A DNA stretch of 53,500 nt from Clostridiaceae bacterium (GCA_012521705.1 JAAYLX010000014.1:1-53500), one strand, 5' to 3'. Positions 16,838 through 25,636 are shown, counted from the first letter of the stretch. Notes: generated by a model from the letters alone, not told the origin. Translations and numbers: made by a program.

Positions 16838-18400
16838 TTGATTACAGGAGATAGCCGCAACAATATGCTTAAGGTTCTTCAAAAAATACCTGTCTGCCTT
16901 TTGGCAATGTTTCTTACTTTTGTACTGACAGCATCATTAATGGTTCGTGCAGAATATTGCGCATATCGGTACAGTGATAATCCTGTTTGGGCAAGGCAGG
17001 ATTTTTTCACGGTCTTATTTATTGTTAATCTGGTGTTTCTGTATTTTTTGGTGCTGCAGTCGTTGAACAGAAGACTTAGTCTCTTTGACCGGGACCAGGT
17101 GATCTATTATGTCTTGTTTTTTTCAGCATTGATTCAGATTTCCTTTATTCTGCTTTTCCCTGCCAGACAGTTTGCTGATCAGGACTCGGTCAACCGAATC
17201 GCAATGCAGGTTATAGAAGGGAACTTCTCACAATTCCGGCAAAAAGGTTATCTTTACAGATTCCCCAATAATGTAGGGATTACTTTATTCCTGTCTCTGT
17301 TATACAGGATATACCCTGCACCGCTTCTTCTTCCGAAACTTATGAATATAGTCTTTTCTACGGCTACATCTTATTTGACATTCAGAATATATGAGGAATC
17401 TAATAATGAAGAATATGAGCCAAGCTATTTAAGTTTAATTCTGTCATCATTTTTTCCTCCCATGATACTTCTTAACAACATGGTATACAACGACATCTAT
17501 TCGGCGGCGTTGTTTGCCGGAGCTGTATATAACGCGGTTATGCATGTAAAAACAAAAAGAAACATAAGAATAGTATATGCCTGCTTGCTTATTGTGGCAG
17601 GGAATTTCTTGCGTCAGATGGGTGTAATTTTTCTTCTGGCACTCACTATATATTTCATTCTTAAAAAAATGAAAATAAGAAAGGCTCTTGCCTTTCTGGG
17701 GATTGGACTAATATTGTTACAGCTTCCGTTGTTTGCCGTCAATACCTTCCTGTTATCCTCAGGGGAAATAACCGAGCCTCTGGGCAAGAACTCCATTCCC
17801 GTTTACATGTGGCTCAATATCGGAATGAACCACCGTAAGATCGGGTACTGGGACGACTCTGAATCCTACCGTGTTTATACTAACGAAGGCCAGTGGGATA
17901 AAGAAAAGAGTGCAGAGATTTACAAGTCCCTTATAAGGGAGAACTTGAGGAAAAATGGTATAAAAGGAATTGCCAATACTTATGTTAAAAAGAATATCTG
18001 GTTGTGGACAGAAGGGACATATCAGGCAGAATACTATGGAATTGGTTCCTGGGGATATTTGTATCATACTGTCGCCACAAAGGTACTTGAACATAATCAA
18101 TTATTCAGGGATCTATTAAGGTGGTTTCTTCATGGGTCAAATCTCCTGCTGCTTTTTCTGACCTTGTTCGGCCTGATTTATTCAATTACCGGCAGAAGGG
18201 AATACCCCTTCCTGCTGCCTGCAATAGTGTTTTTGGGGTTTATCGGGTTCTATACATTATGGGAAATCAAGCCCCGGTATGTTTTTCCAGTTTATCCGTA
18301 TCTCATTGTTACGTCCAATTATGGTTTTTCAATTTTATATAATAAACTATTAAGTTTGAGGGAGAAGAGAATCCAGAAAAAAATACTCTCTTCAAATTAG
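16838..18400 (+). CDS. Multi-pass membrane glycosyltransferase-like protein (GT39/ArnT-like)
   Basis: A 520-residue protein with about ten to twelve membrane segments. An acidic motif (ADQDS near residue 112) follows the first few helices, and WEIKPRYVFPVYPYL lies near the C terminus. Both are typical of lipid-phospho-sugar-dependent glycosyltransferases of the GT-C fold, such as the PMT/ArnT group. Donor and acceptor are not predictable. The TTG start at 16838 has GAGG (16826-16829) at 8-bp spacing; the first ATG (16865) is possible. The gene stands alone, and its stop codon lies in the loop of its terminator hairpin. Confidence 0.75.
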   Translation: MITGDSRNNMLKVLQKIPVCLLAMFLTFVLTASLMVRAEYCAYRYSDNPVWARQDFFTVLFIVNLVFLYFLVLQSLNRRLSLFDRDQVIYYVLFFSALIQISFILLFPARQFADQDSVNRIAMQVIEGNFSQFRQKGYLYRFPNNVGITLFLSLLYRIYPAPLLLPKLMNIVFSTATSYLTFRIYEESNNEEYEPSYLSLILSSFFPPMILLNNMVYNDIYSAALFAGAVYNAVMHVKTKRNIRIVYACLLIVAGNFLRQMGVIFLLALTIYFILKKMKIRKALAFLGIGLILLQLPLFAVNTFLLSSGEITEPLGKNSIPVYMWLNIGMNHRKIGYWDDSESYRVYTNEGQWDKEKSAEIYKSLIRENLRKNGIKGIANTYVKKNIWLWTEGTYQAEYYGIGSWGYLYHTVATKVLEHNQLFRDLLRWFLHGSNLLLLFLTLFGLIYSITGRREYPFLLPAIVFLGFIGFYTLWEIKPRYVFPVYPYLIVTSNYGFSILYNKLLSLREKRIQKKILSSN

Positions 18401-18416
18401 CTGAAGAGAGTATTTT
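18380..18416. terminator. Hairpin terminator overlapping the GT gene stop codon
   Basis: A 14-bp stem from AAATACTCTCTTCA (18381-18394) to its complement (18402-18415) encloses the TAG stop (18398-18400) in its loop. It lies between converging genes and may act on both strands. Confidence 0.8.
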
Positions 18417-18469
18417 GCTTTATCCGTAATACTATTATTTAATACTCATGAATTATCAGAAAACAAATG

Positions 18470-19360
18470 CTATTTCAGATTGTTTTTAATATCATATTGC
18501 TCCTGCATCTCGGTAATCCAGGTTGGGTACAATTCGTTAACCTTCTGGTTTCTCAGAATATCCTTTATCTCATCCTTGCTGTTTTCAAGGGTGGCTTCCT
18601 GTGCCTCTTTTTTGTCGGTTACTTTAATGATATGATACCCGTATTCTGATTTTACAGGCTCGCTGACCTGTCCGATTTCCATGGAGAAGGCTGCGTCCTC
18701 AAACTCCTGTACCATTTCACCTTTTGTGAAATAACCAAGATCGCCCCCGCTCTGGGCACTTCCGTCTTTGGAATACTCTTTTGCGAGTGCGGCGAAATCT
18801 CCGCCGTCATCCAAAAGCTTTTTAACCTTATTGGCTGTCTCTTCGTCATCCACAAGTATATGGCTTGCCTGAACCTCTTCTTCCTGAGCAAATCTGTCTT
18901 TATTTTCTTCAAAATAAGAATTTATTTCTTCATCGGTTATCTCGATTTTTGGCTCAAGAATTTTCACAATGGTCAAATAGTTTTTAAGTTCCTCTTTCAT
19001 CTGGTCCATAGTATAGCCTGAGTATGCAAGCTGAAAATTGAACATTTCCTCTCCGCCGACCTGTTCAATCATTTTATCAAGTTCCTTCTGAACGTCTTTA
19101 TCGGTTACGGAAATCTTGGCTTTCTTTGCTTCCAATTCTACAATCTTCTCTGTAATCATTGAATCGAGAACCTGGGAACCATACATTTCTACAAGCCTGT
19201 CATAGAATTGATCTTTGGAGATTTCCTCTTCACCGATCTTCGCCACTACCTCACCATTATTTAGGGAAAGGGCTACAATTAGCACTGCGGCTGCCACAAT
19301 AAGTATTGTGACAAATAATGCCACTTTGCTTCTGAAAAAGTTGTTTTCCATATTTTCCAT
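18470..19360 (-). CDS. PrsA/SurA-type peptidyl-prolyl isomerase, membrane-anchored
   Basis: A 296-residue extracytoplasmic foldase. It has an N-terminal membrane anchor (about 13-33) with no lipobox cysteine, a SurA-N-like helical domain (35-160) and a parvulin PPIC domain (about 163-255), seen as VQASHILVDDEE, GGDLGYFTKGEMV and EPVKSEYGYHIIKVTD. It probably helps fold secreted proteins at the membrane surface. AAGGAG precedes the ATG. It has its own promoter and is transcribed opposite to the GT gene. Confidence 0.92.
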   Translation of the reverse strand: MENMENNFFRSKVALFVTILIVAAAVLIVALSLNNGEVVAKIGEEEISKDQFYDRLVEMYGSQVLDSMITEKIVELEAKKAKISVTDKDVQKELDKMIEQVGGEEMFNFQLAYSGYTMDQMKEELKNYLTIVKILEPKIEITDEEINSYFEENKDRFAQEEEVQASHILVDDEETANKVKKLLDDGGDFAALAKEYSKDGSAQSGGDLGYFTKGEMVQEFEDAAFSMEIGQVSEPVKSEYGYHIIKVTDKKEAQEATLENSKDEIKDILRNQKVNELYPTWITEMQEQYDIKNNLK

Positions 19361-19403
19361 TACTTTTCTCCTTTTTAGCTTTCATAAGAAATCAATACGA
19401 ATA

Positions 19404-19432
19404 AGTATATCATAAAAAAAGAATATGTCCAA
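19404..19432 (-). promoter_or_regulatory. Promoter of the PrsA-type gene
   Basis: Read on the minus strand, TTGGAC (19432-19427) and TATACT (19409-19404) have a 17-bp spacer, about 45 bp before the start codon. Confidence 0.7.
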
Positions 19433-19478
19433 ACTGTGAATTTCCGGTAAACATGATGTGAACGATTTCCCACGCAAT

Positions 19479-19811
19479 TTAAAACACACCCTGTACCAAT
19501 ACCATATACACTACAGTTCCGACTCCTATACTTAATAACGTATTGTTTTTCCAGAGGTGGAGAAACACGACGCAGAGAATCGCAATTGCTTCGGGTATTC
19601 CATAAGGGCTTATTAAGAGGGAGACATTCTTCAGACAAAATACAACCAGCATCCCCATTACCGGGTAGGGCAGCACTTTTCCAAGATAATCAATAAATGC
19701 CGGGGTTTTTTTGTTATCAGGCAACAGAATAAAGGGAAGAACCCTGGTAAGCAATGTTCCCAATGCTACCAATGCAATTATTATAAAAGTTTCAAAGGAA
19801 TTAAGCGTCAT
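19479..19811 (-). CDS. azlD: AzlD-like branched-chain amino acid exporter small subunit
   Basis: A 110-residue hydrophobic protein with about four membrane segments. The start LNSFETFIIIALVALGTLLTRVLPF and the central LGKVLPYPVMGMLVVFCLK pattern are those of AzlD. It partners AzlC, encoded just upstream on the same strand; the ATG overlaps the azlC stop by 4 bp. The AzlCD pair exports branched-chain amino acids or their analogues in Bacillus; the substrate here is inferred from family. Confidence 0.88.
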   Translation of the reverse strand: MTLNSFETFIIIALVALGTLLTRVLPFILLPDNKKTPAFIDYLGKVLPYPVMGMLVVFCLKNVSLLISPYGIPEAIAILCVVFLHLWKNNTLLSIGVGTVVYMVLVQGVF

Positions 19812-20506
19812 TGAGCTACCCCCTTTTCAATGGGTTTTCTGAATACGGTCAATGATGCGATAATCAAAACCATGGACGGAATAATGAAACTATCAGGTCC
19901 AAACAATAACAGGCAAAGTATTGAGCCTCCAAGGCCGATTAATGCGGGGACGTGATTCTTCTGAGCCCTCCACTGGTTTATGAAAATAACTATAAACAAA
20001 GCTGTCATGACGAAGTCTATGCCTTTGGTATTAAATGAAAACACAGAGCCCAGCAAAGCACCTATGGCAGAGGCAGCGATCCAGTATATATGATTTATGA
20101 GGGTTATAAAAAACATGACCTGGTCTTTATCCACACCATCAGGAATTTCTGCGGAGCATAAAAGTGAATAAGTTTCATCGGTCAGTCCGAAGATAAGATA
20201 TGGCTTGTACTTTCCTGTTCCCCTGAACCTGACTAACATTGACAATCCATAGAACAGATGTCTTGCATTTACCATCAGGGTAATGATAAAGGCATTCAGT
20301 GGATTGAAGGCTGAAGTAAGCAGATTAACAGCCACAATCTGGATTGAACCGGCATAAATAAACAAACTCATGGCAATTGCCCATGCAAAATGGTAGCCCT
20401 TGCTTGAAAGAAGAATTCCAAAGGCAATTCCTGTGAACAGGTATCCGGGCAGGACAGGAATAGTATAAGGGAATGCTGTTTTCAGTGCCTTCACTTTTTG
20501 CTGCAA
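19808..20506 (-). CDS. azlC: AzlC-like branched-chain amino acid exporter large subunit
   Basis: A 232-residue protein with about six or seven membrane segments. The opening KALKTAFPYTIPVLPGYLFTGIAFG and the later VNARHLFYGLSM and LTDETYSLL segments are hallmark AzlC stretches. The start is placed at TTG 20506 because GGAGGT lies 7 bp upstream and the length then matches the family; the longer reading frame to 20578 adds 24 atypical residues. It forms a two-gene unit with azlD. Confidence 0.9.
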   Translation of the reverse strand: MQQKVKALKTAFPYTIPVLPGYLFTGIAFGILLSSKGYHFAWAIAMSLFIYAGSIQIVAVNLLTSAFNPLNAFIITLMVNARHLFYGLSMLVRFRGTGKYKPYLIFGLTDETYSLLCSAEIPDGVDKDQVMFFITLINHIYWIAASAIGALLGSVFSFNTKGIDFVMTALFIVIFINQWRAQKNHVPALIGLGGSILCLLLFGPDSFIIPSMVLIIASLTVFRKPIEKGVAQ

Positions 20507-20820
20507 TGTATGTACCTCCGCAATAGTCAAGATAAATAATGATAAATAATAAAGGATATTATCTGATAATTTTAGCACAATACCTGGCTAAAGCAATGCA
20601 TATTTTGCCTTTATGTATGGTCTCCTGATTTTAATATATCTTTTTGGAGAAAACTGCTATAAAATTGAATAAGAAATCCACCATATAGTGGGACTACTTG
20701 CTGTGTGGCAATAATAATATTGAAGATATGATTTCTTTCATTGTAAACTATACAAAAAGTGGAGTTTTATATACGATTATTGATTAATACGGGATTAATA
20801 AATACGGAATGGAGAGTTAT

Positions 20821-21312
20821 ATGCAGGGAAAGAAAGTATCAGAATCAAAAATAGAAATGAGGGAGCTTGTTCTCCCCAATGACACCAACTTACTGGGCAA
20901 TTTGCTGGGAGGCACACTCCTGCACTGGATTGACGTTGCGGGCGCAATGGCTGCGTCAAAGCATTCTCAGTCCATTGTTGCAACAGCCGCTATTGACAGC
21001 GTTGATTTCAATATGCCTGTCCGTGCGGGGGAAATGGTTGTTTTAAAGGCAAAGCTGACCTGGGTGGGCAGAACTTCAATGGAAGTGCTGGTAGAAGTAT
21101 GCTCGGACAATTTCCTGACCGGGGAAACCCACCTTGCCAACAGGGCATACCTCACTTTTGTAGCATTGGACGAGAACGGAAAACCGCAACCGGTACCGCC
21201 ACTGATAGTGGAGACAGAGGAAGAGCAAAAAGAGTACCAGGAAGCTATGAAACGAAGGGAAGAACGATTGAAGAGACGCAAATCCAATAATAGCTCTTCC
21301 CAGTGCAAATAG
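20821..21312 (+). CDS. Hotdog-fold acyl-CoA thioesterase (YciA/BACH type)
   Basis: A 163-residue protein with one hotdog domain (about 10-130). The pattern NLLGGTLLHWIDVAGAMAA carries the conserved Asp, followed by VDFNMPVRAGEMV and WVGRTSMEVLVEV. Such enzymes hydrolyse acyl-CoA thioesters as homohexamers or trimers of dimers. The C-terminal 30 residues are charged and probably form a helix. The ATG at 20821 is preferred because GGAG (20811-20814) is 6 bp upstream; the ATG at 20809 would add four residues. The substrate chain length is unknown. Confidence 0.87.
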   Translation: MQGKKVSESKIEMRELVLPNDTNLLGNLLGGTLLHWIDVAGAMAASKHSQSIVATAAIDSVDFNMPVRAGEMVVLKAKLTWVGRTSMEVLVEVCSDNFLTGETHLANRAYLTFVALDENGKPQPVPPLIVETEEEQKEYQEAMKRREERLKRRKSNNSSSQCK

Positions 21313-21339
21313 CTGTGTTTCAACATTTATGCGGTTTTG

Positions 21340-21368
21340 TTGACAATGAAGAATCGTATGGATACAAT
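21340..21368 (+). promoter_or_regulatory. Promoter of the hisS-aspS-lepB unit
   Basis: Perfect TTGACA (21340-21345) and TACAAT (21363-21368) have a 17-bp spacer, about 57 bp before hisS. The leader is short, and no T-box sequence is present. Confidence 0.85.
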
Positions 21369-21424
21369 TACATTTATGGATAATGGGTCCAAAGCCCTAT
21401 TCTATCCGGACAGGAGTGAGCTAT

Positions 21425-22687
21425 ATGCCGATTAAGGCGCCAAAAGGAACCAGGGATATATTGCCGGAAGACATTTATCAATGGAATTTTGTTGAAGAGA
21501 AGTTTGCAAATCTGTGTAAAAGATTTGGATATAAAGAGATAAGGATACCAGTCTTCGAACATACCGAGCTTTTTCAGCGGGGAGTAGGAGATACTACCGA
21601 TATAGTTCAGAAAGAGATGTATACCTTTTTGGATAAAGGGGGACGGAGTATTTCCCTTCGCCCTGAAGGTACTGCAGGTGTAGTAAGAAGTTTTATCGAG
21701 CATGGTATGTCATCTTTGCCCCAGCCTGTAAAGCTTTTTTACCAGATAACCGCTTACAGGTATGAAAATGTCCAGAAGGGAAGATACCGCGAATTCAACC
21801 AGTTTGGGGCGGAGCTTTTAGGAGCGTCCGACCCTGCTGCCGATGTTGAGATAATAACCTTACTGGCTTTGTTTTTCCAGGATCTTGGTATCAAAAACCT
21901 TGAATTGAACCTTAACAGTATCGGTTGTCCCAAATGCCGTGGGGAGTACAACAAAAAATTAAGAGCCTATCTTGAATCGAAGATTGAAGGGATGTGCGAT
22001 ACCTGCAAGGACAGGTTTCATAGAAACCCATTAAGAATCCTGGACTGCAAGGAAGAAACATGCAAGAGTATAGTAAAAGACGCACCAGCCCTTCTTGACA
22101 ACATTTGCGATGAATGCCGGGATCACTTTAAAAAAGTGACAGACAAGTTAAATGCAATAGGCATCATTTATAATATTGACAAAGGTATTGTCCGTGGACT
22201 TGATTACTATACAAAAACCGTATTTGAATTTGTGTCCAGAAACATTGGTTCCCAGGGAACGGTCTGCGGTGGCGGCCGCTATGATGGCCTGGTGGAAGAA
22301 TGCGGAGGACCGCCTACGCCGGGTATAGGATTTGCGCTGGGAGTTGAAAGACTGCTCCTTGAAATGCAGAATCAGGGCATTGAAATACCTAAGCCCGAAG
22401 CTCCCGATATCTATATAGGTGCAATAGGTGAAAAAGCTGAACTTGTTAGTGAGAGACTTGCCTGGCAGCTTCGCCAGCATAATATAACATGCATAAAGGA
22501 CATAATGGGCAGAAGCGTAAAAGCCCAGATGAAATATGCCGATAAAATCGGAGCCAATTATGTTCTCATACTGGGCGATGATGAAATAGAAACCAACAAG
22601 GCAAAGCTTAAGGATATGAGAACCGGTGATACAAAAGACATCACCCTGGATACACTTATAGACAGACTTATAAAGAATAAAGCGTGA
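21425..22687 (+). CDS. hisS: Histidyl-tRNA synthetase
   Basis: A 420-residue class II synthetase that charges tRNA-His. The N terminus APKGTRDILP, motif 2 (FYQITAYRYENVQKGRYREF), the histidine-specific RGLDYYTKTVFEF (near 257) and motif 3 (GIGFALGVERLL, near 300) are all present, followed by the anticodon-binding domain. A cysteine-rich insertion (about 175-235, CPKC, CDTC, CDEC) is characteristic of many clostridial HisRS and may bind zinc. The ATG at 21425 follows AGGAG; an upstream in-frame ATG at 21383 is inconsistent with the family N terminus. aspS follows after 25 bp. Confidence 0.97.
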   Translation: MPIKAPKGTRDILPEDIYQWNFVEEKFANLCKRFGYKEIRIPVFEHTELFQRGVGDTTDIVQKEMYTFLDKGGRSISLRPEGTAGVVRSFIEHGMSSLPQPVKLFYQITAYRYENVQKGRYREFNQFGAELLGASDPAADVEIITLLALFFQDLGIKNLELNLNSIGCPKCRGEYNKKLRAYLESKIEGMCDTCKDRFHRNPLRILDCKEETCKSIVKDAPALLDNICDECRDHFKKVTDKLNAIGIIYNIDKGIVRGLDYYTKTVFEFVSRNIGSQGTVCGGGRYDGLVEECGGPPTPGIGFALGVERLLLEMQNQGIEIPKPEAPDIYIGAIGEKAELVSERLAWQLRQHNITCIKDIMGRSVKAQMKYADKIGANYVLILGDDEIETNKAKLKDMRTGDTKDITLDTLIDRLIKNKA

Positions 22688-22712
22688 GCTTTTAAGTGTT
22701 GGAGGATAGAAC

Positions 22713-24500
22713 ATGGAGACTTTACAGGGAATGAAAAGAACTCATCGCTGTGCTGAACTGACAGTGAATGATGCTGGAAAAGAAGTTGTTTTAATGGGCT
22801 GGGTGCAAAGAAGAAGAGACCTGGGAGCCCTTATTTTCATAACTTTACGTGACAGAAGCGGGATAATGCAGATTGTTTTCAACAGTGACACAAATCCTGA
22901 GCTTCATCAAAAAGCATTTCAACTGAGAAGTGAGTATGTTGTGGCAGTCAGAGGTACTCTTGCTTTGAGAAGTCCCAAGGACATAAACAGAGATATGCCT
23001 ACTGGGGAACTGGAAGTACTTGCAACTGAATTAAGACTTTTGAGCAAGAGTGAGACACCACCCTTTTTTATTGAAGAAAACTCTGACGCCAACGAGGCTT
23101 TAAGACTTAAATACCGCTATCTGGATTTAAGAAGGCCGGACCTTCAGAGAAATATTATGTTAAGGCACAGGGTGGCCAAGATAACCCGCGACTATTTTGA
23201 CGCCAACGGATTTTTGGAAATCGAGACCCCTGTACTTACCAAGAGCACTCCCGAAGGGGCCAGGGACTATTTGGTTCCGAGCCGTGTGCATCCTGGCAAG
23301 TTCTATGCCCTGCCACAGTCTCCGCAGCTTTTCAAGCAGCTCTTGATGGTATCAGGGTTTGACAGGTATATGCAAATAACAAAATGTTTCAGAGATGAAG
23401 ATTTAAGAGCTGACCGTCAGCCTGAATTTACCCAGATAGACCTTGAAATGAGTTTTGTGGATGTTGAGGATGTTATAAGGATTAATGAAGGTTTCATCCA
23501 GACAGTCTTCAGGGAAGTACTGGGTATTGAGATTCCCACACCATTCAAACGGCTGACCTTTAAGGAGGCTATGGAACGTTACGGTTCGGATAAGCCTGAT
23601 ACCCGCTTTGGACTGGAACTTGTAGATGTTTCGGATCTTGTGAAGGATTCCGGATTTAAGGTTTTTGCTGACGCAGTAGCGGGGGGCGGAAGTGTCCGCG
23701 CCATTAACGCAAAGGGTGCTGGAAGCTTTTCAAGAAAGCAAATTGACGCCCTTGGCGAAGTAGTAAAAACATATAAGGCAAAGGGTCTTGCCTGGATTGT
23801 AATTGAAGAGGACGGAGTTAAATCGCCAATATCCAAATTCCTTTCAGAGAAGGAGTTATCTGATTTAATTAACCGTCTCAATGGGGAAAAGGGAGATCTT
23901 CTGTTATTCGTTGCCGACAAGAATGAAATTGTGTTTGACGCCCTTGGCCATCTGAGGCTGGATTTGGGTAAGAAGCTTAACCTCATAGACAACAGCAAAT
24001 ACGATGTCTTATGGGTTACCGAATTCCCGCTTCTGGAATGGGACGAGGAAGAAAAACGCTGGGTTGCAAAACACCATCCTTTCACTTCGCCTATGGATGA
24101 AGATATAGAATATCTGGATACCGATCCGTCAAAAGTCAGGGCAAAAGCATATGATATTATATTGAACGGCTATGAAATAGGTGGTGGAAGTATCAGAATC
24201 CATAATCAGGAACTACAGAACAAAATGTTTAATATCATAGGCTTTACCGCTGAGCAGGCCAGGGAGCGTTTTGGATTCCTTCTGGAAGCCTTTAAGTTTG
24301 GACCTCCTCCTCACGGCGGATTGGCCTTCGGCTTTGACAGGCTTGTTATGCTTCTTGCCGGGACAGATAATATCCGTGATGTTATTGCTTTTCCAAAGGT
24401 CCAGAATGCATCGGATCTTATGACAAATGCACCCGATATAGTGGACGAAAAACAGCTTGAAGAGCTTTGTATCAAGACGGTGGATCCCGGTGACCAATAA
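22713..24500 (+). CDS. aspS: Aspartyl-tRNA synthetase, bacterial type
   Basis: A 595-residue class II synthetase. An OB-fold anticodon-binding domain (about 1-130, VVLMGWVQRRRDLGALIFITLRDRSG) precedes the catalytic core with FRDEDLRADRQPEFTQID (motif 2) and GLAFGFDRLVMLL (motif 3). The bacterial GAD insertion lies at about 290-420. It is co-transcribed with hisS, a common Firmicutes arrangement. Its final codons overlap the proposed lepB start by 11 bp. GGAGG precedes the ATG. Confidence 0.97.
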   Translation: METLQGMKRTHRCAELTVNDAGKEVVLMGWVQRRRDLGALIFITLRDRSGIMQIVFNSDTNPELHQKAFQLRSEYVVAVRGTLALRSPKDINRDMPTGELEVLATELRLLSKSETPPFFIEENSDANEALRLKYRYLDLRRPDLQRNIMLRHRVAKITRDYFDANGFLEIETPVLTKSTPEGARDYLVPSRVHPGKFYALPQSPQLFKQLLMVSGFDRYMQITKCFRDEDLRADRQPEFTQIDLEMSFVDVEDVIRINEGFIQTVFREVLGIEIPTPFKRLTFKEAMERYGSDKPDTRFGLELVDVSDLVKDSGFKVFADAVAGGGSVRAINAKGAGSFSRKQIDALGEVVKTYKAKGLAWIVIEEDGVKSPISKFLSEKELSDLINRLNGEKGDLLLFVADKNEIVFDALGHLRLDLGKKLNLIDNSKYDVLWVTEFPLLEWDEEEKRWVAKHHPFTSPMDEDIEYLDTDPSKVRAKAYDIILNGYEIGGGSIRIHNQELQNKMFNIIGFTAEQARERFGFLLEAFKFGPPPHGGLAFGFDRLVMLLAGTDNIRDVIAFPKVQNASDLMTNAPDIVDEKQLEELCIKTVDPGDQ

Positions 24501-25035
24501 TGCTTCAAAAGAACTGAAGAGCTTTGTCATTCAGTTAATCATTGCGGGTGTTGTGTCTGTTGTTATCATTGTCTTTGTCGGGCGCATTGCAATAGTGGAC
24601 GGATATTCCATGGCCCCTACTCTAAATGACAATGATGTGATTATTGTAGAAAGCATCAGCAGGTATTTTGGGAAGATAAACTCCGGCGATATAGTGATTA
24701 TGAAAATTCCCGAGTTAATGGGCGGGAAAAAGAAATATGCCGTAAAGCGTGTTATTGCCACCCAGGGTCAGCATGTAATAATTGCTGACGGGAAAGTATC
24801 TGTGGACGGGAAAATCCTGAGCGAAGGATATATCAACGGCAATGAAACGTTAATCGGCAATTCGTTATATGATGATCTGGTTGTGCCTGAGGGCTGTGTC
24901 TATGTACTTGGTGATAACAGGCTGCCGGATAAAAGCAGGGATTCAAGGACTTATGGGCCTGTCAATGAAAACCGGATTATCGGAAAGTGCTGGTTGAGAG
25001 TCTTTCCGCTTGACAAAGCAGGATTTGTCAGGTAA
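24490..25035 (+). CDS. lepB: Type I signal peptidase
   Basis: A 181-residue, single-pass enzyme that removes signal peptides at the outer membrane face. The membrane segment spans about 12-31. Catalytic Ser40 (DGYSMAPTL) and Lys86 (YAVKRVIA) form the Ser-Lys dyad, and the GDNRLPDKSRDSR box near 148-160 is intact. The GTG at 24490 is chosen because GGTGG is just upstream; it overlaps aspS by 11 bp, so it is translated from the hisS-aspS message. A TTG at 24457 would lengthen the overlap. Confidence 0.93.
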   Translation: MTNNASKELKSFVIQLIIAGVVSVVIIVFVGRIAIVDGYSMAPTLNDNDVIIVESISRYFGKINSGDIVIMKIPELMGGKKKYAVKRVIATQGQHVIIADGKVSVDGKILSEGYINGNETLIGNSLYDDLVVPEGCVYVLGDNRLPDKSRDSRTYGPVNENRIIGKCWLRVFPLDKAGFVR

Positions 25036-25064
25036 GAAAAGCTACGCAAACTTTTCGCGTCTTC

Positions 25065-25094
25065 GGCTGTGCCATACAAGTGGCACAGCCTTTT
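25065..25094 (+). terminator. Hairpin likely terminating the lepB transcript
   Basis: A perfect 10-bp stem GGCTGTGCCA/TGGCACAGCC with a 6-nt loop, followed by TTTTC. The T run is short, so termination may be partial. Confidence 0.65.
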
Positions 25095-25123
25095 CATGGC
25101 TTCTGCTCAAAGATAGTTGTGCT

Positions 25124-25329
25124 GTGCAAGTGGCAAAGTCTTTTCGCGTCCTCGGCTCAGGAAAGTTGTAAAGCTCAATGCTTGTTCTCTTGGGTACGCG
25201 GGCGAACTTGCCATCCGGGCAAGCGCCGCTCAGTCGACGTCCTGCCGACTGCCCCCAATCGAACTTCGTATTTCGCAAACAACTTTTAACCTTCGCCTGC
25301 AGATTGCTTAAAGACTTTGCCACTTGCAC
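25124..25329 (+). repeat. 20-bp perfect inverted repeat spanning the non-coding island
   Basis: The arm at 25124-25143 (GTGCAAGTGGCAAAGTCTTT) is the exact reverse complement of 25310-25329. The 166 bp between the arms contain the first 129-bp repeat unit's hairpin. This could form a long-range stem in RNA or mark the ends of a small element. Confidence 0.8.
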
Positions 25330-25471
25330 ATGAACATTGTTATCCAGCCTAACACCGCTCGATCGACGTCCTGTCGATCGCCCCCAACCTAACTTCGAAT
25401 TTCGCCAACAGCTTTAAGCCTTTGCATGCGGATTGCTCAAAGGCAGAGCTATTTGCACATAGACATTATCA
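25226..25471 (+). repeat. Diverged 129-bp tandem repeat with covarying hairpins
   Basis: Copy A (25226-25344) and copy B (25355-25471) align by hand with a constant 129-bp offset and roughly four in five identical bases. Each has a hairpin with the same GTCCT loop: 25231-25251 and 25360-25380. Two stem pairs differ between copies by compensatory change (A-T to G-C, and G-C to A-T), and copy B is a perfect 8-bp stem. This pattern suggests selection on structure. Confidence 0.8.
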
Positions 25472-25507
25472 AAATTCAGCGTCCTGTATCGGGAGACGCG
25501 TGACTGG

Positions 25508-25536
25508 TTTACCCCCGGGGAGCGTTGTGATAAAAT
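25508..25536 (+). promoter_or_regulatory. Candidate promoter of polC
   Basis: TTTACC (25508-25513) and TAAAAT (25531-25536) have a 17-bp spacer, about 100 bp before polC. The -35 match is moderate. Confidence 0.5.
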
Positions 25537-25636
25537 ATCAAGTGAAAAGTCGTTTTACGGTCTTGAAGCGGCAACCATCATTACATTCGTAAAGTCGCAT
25601 AAATAGATTCACATAAGATATGAAAGGAAATACCTG

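Larger units (their letters stand above)
25036..25636 (+). other. Structured non-coding island between lepB and polC
   Basis: About 600 bp without a credible gene. Its local composition looks more GC-rich than neighbouring intergenic DNA, and it is full of internal repeats: related TTTTC-GCGTC-TCGGCT segments at about 25053 and 25141 (with a looser copy near 25091), a 20-bp inverted repeat, a 129-bp tandem repeat with hairpins, and a last hairpin GCGTC/GACGC (25479-25499). Short overlapping frames on both strands have no family resemblance. It may be a structured RNA or a dispersed repeat element. Confidence 0.7.

Noticed and set aside
25042..25329. A 95-codon minus-strand frame and shorter plus-strand frames in the island before polC
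   Set aside because: They cross hairpins and repeat units, have no family pattern, no clear ribosome binding site, and frame is not kept between the two repeat copies in a meaningful way.
25226..25471. CRISPR-like repetition
   Set aside because: Only two diverged 129-bp units are present, with no short exact repeats separated by unique spacers and no cas genes.
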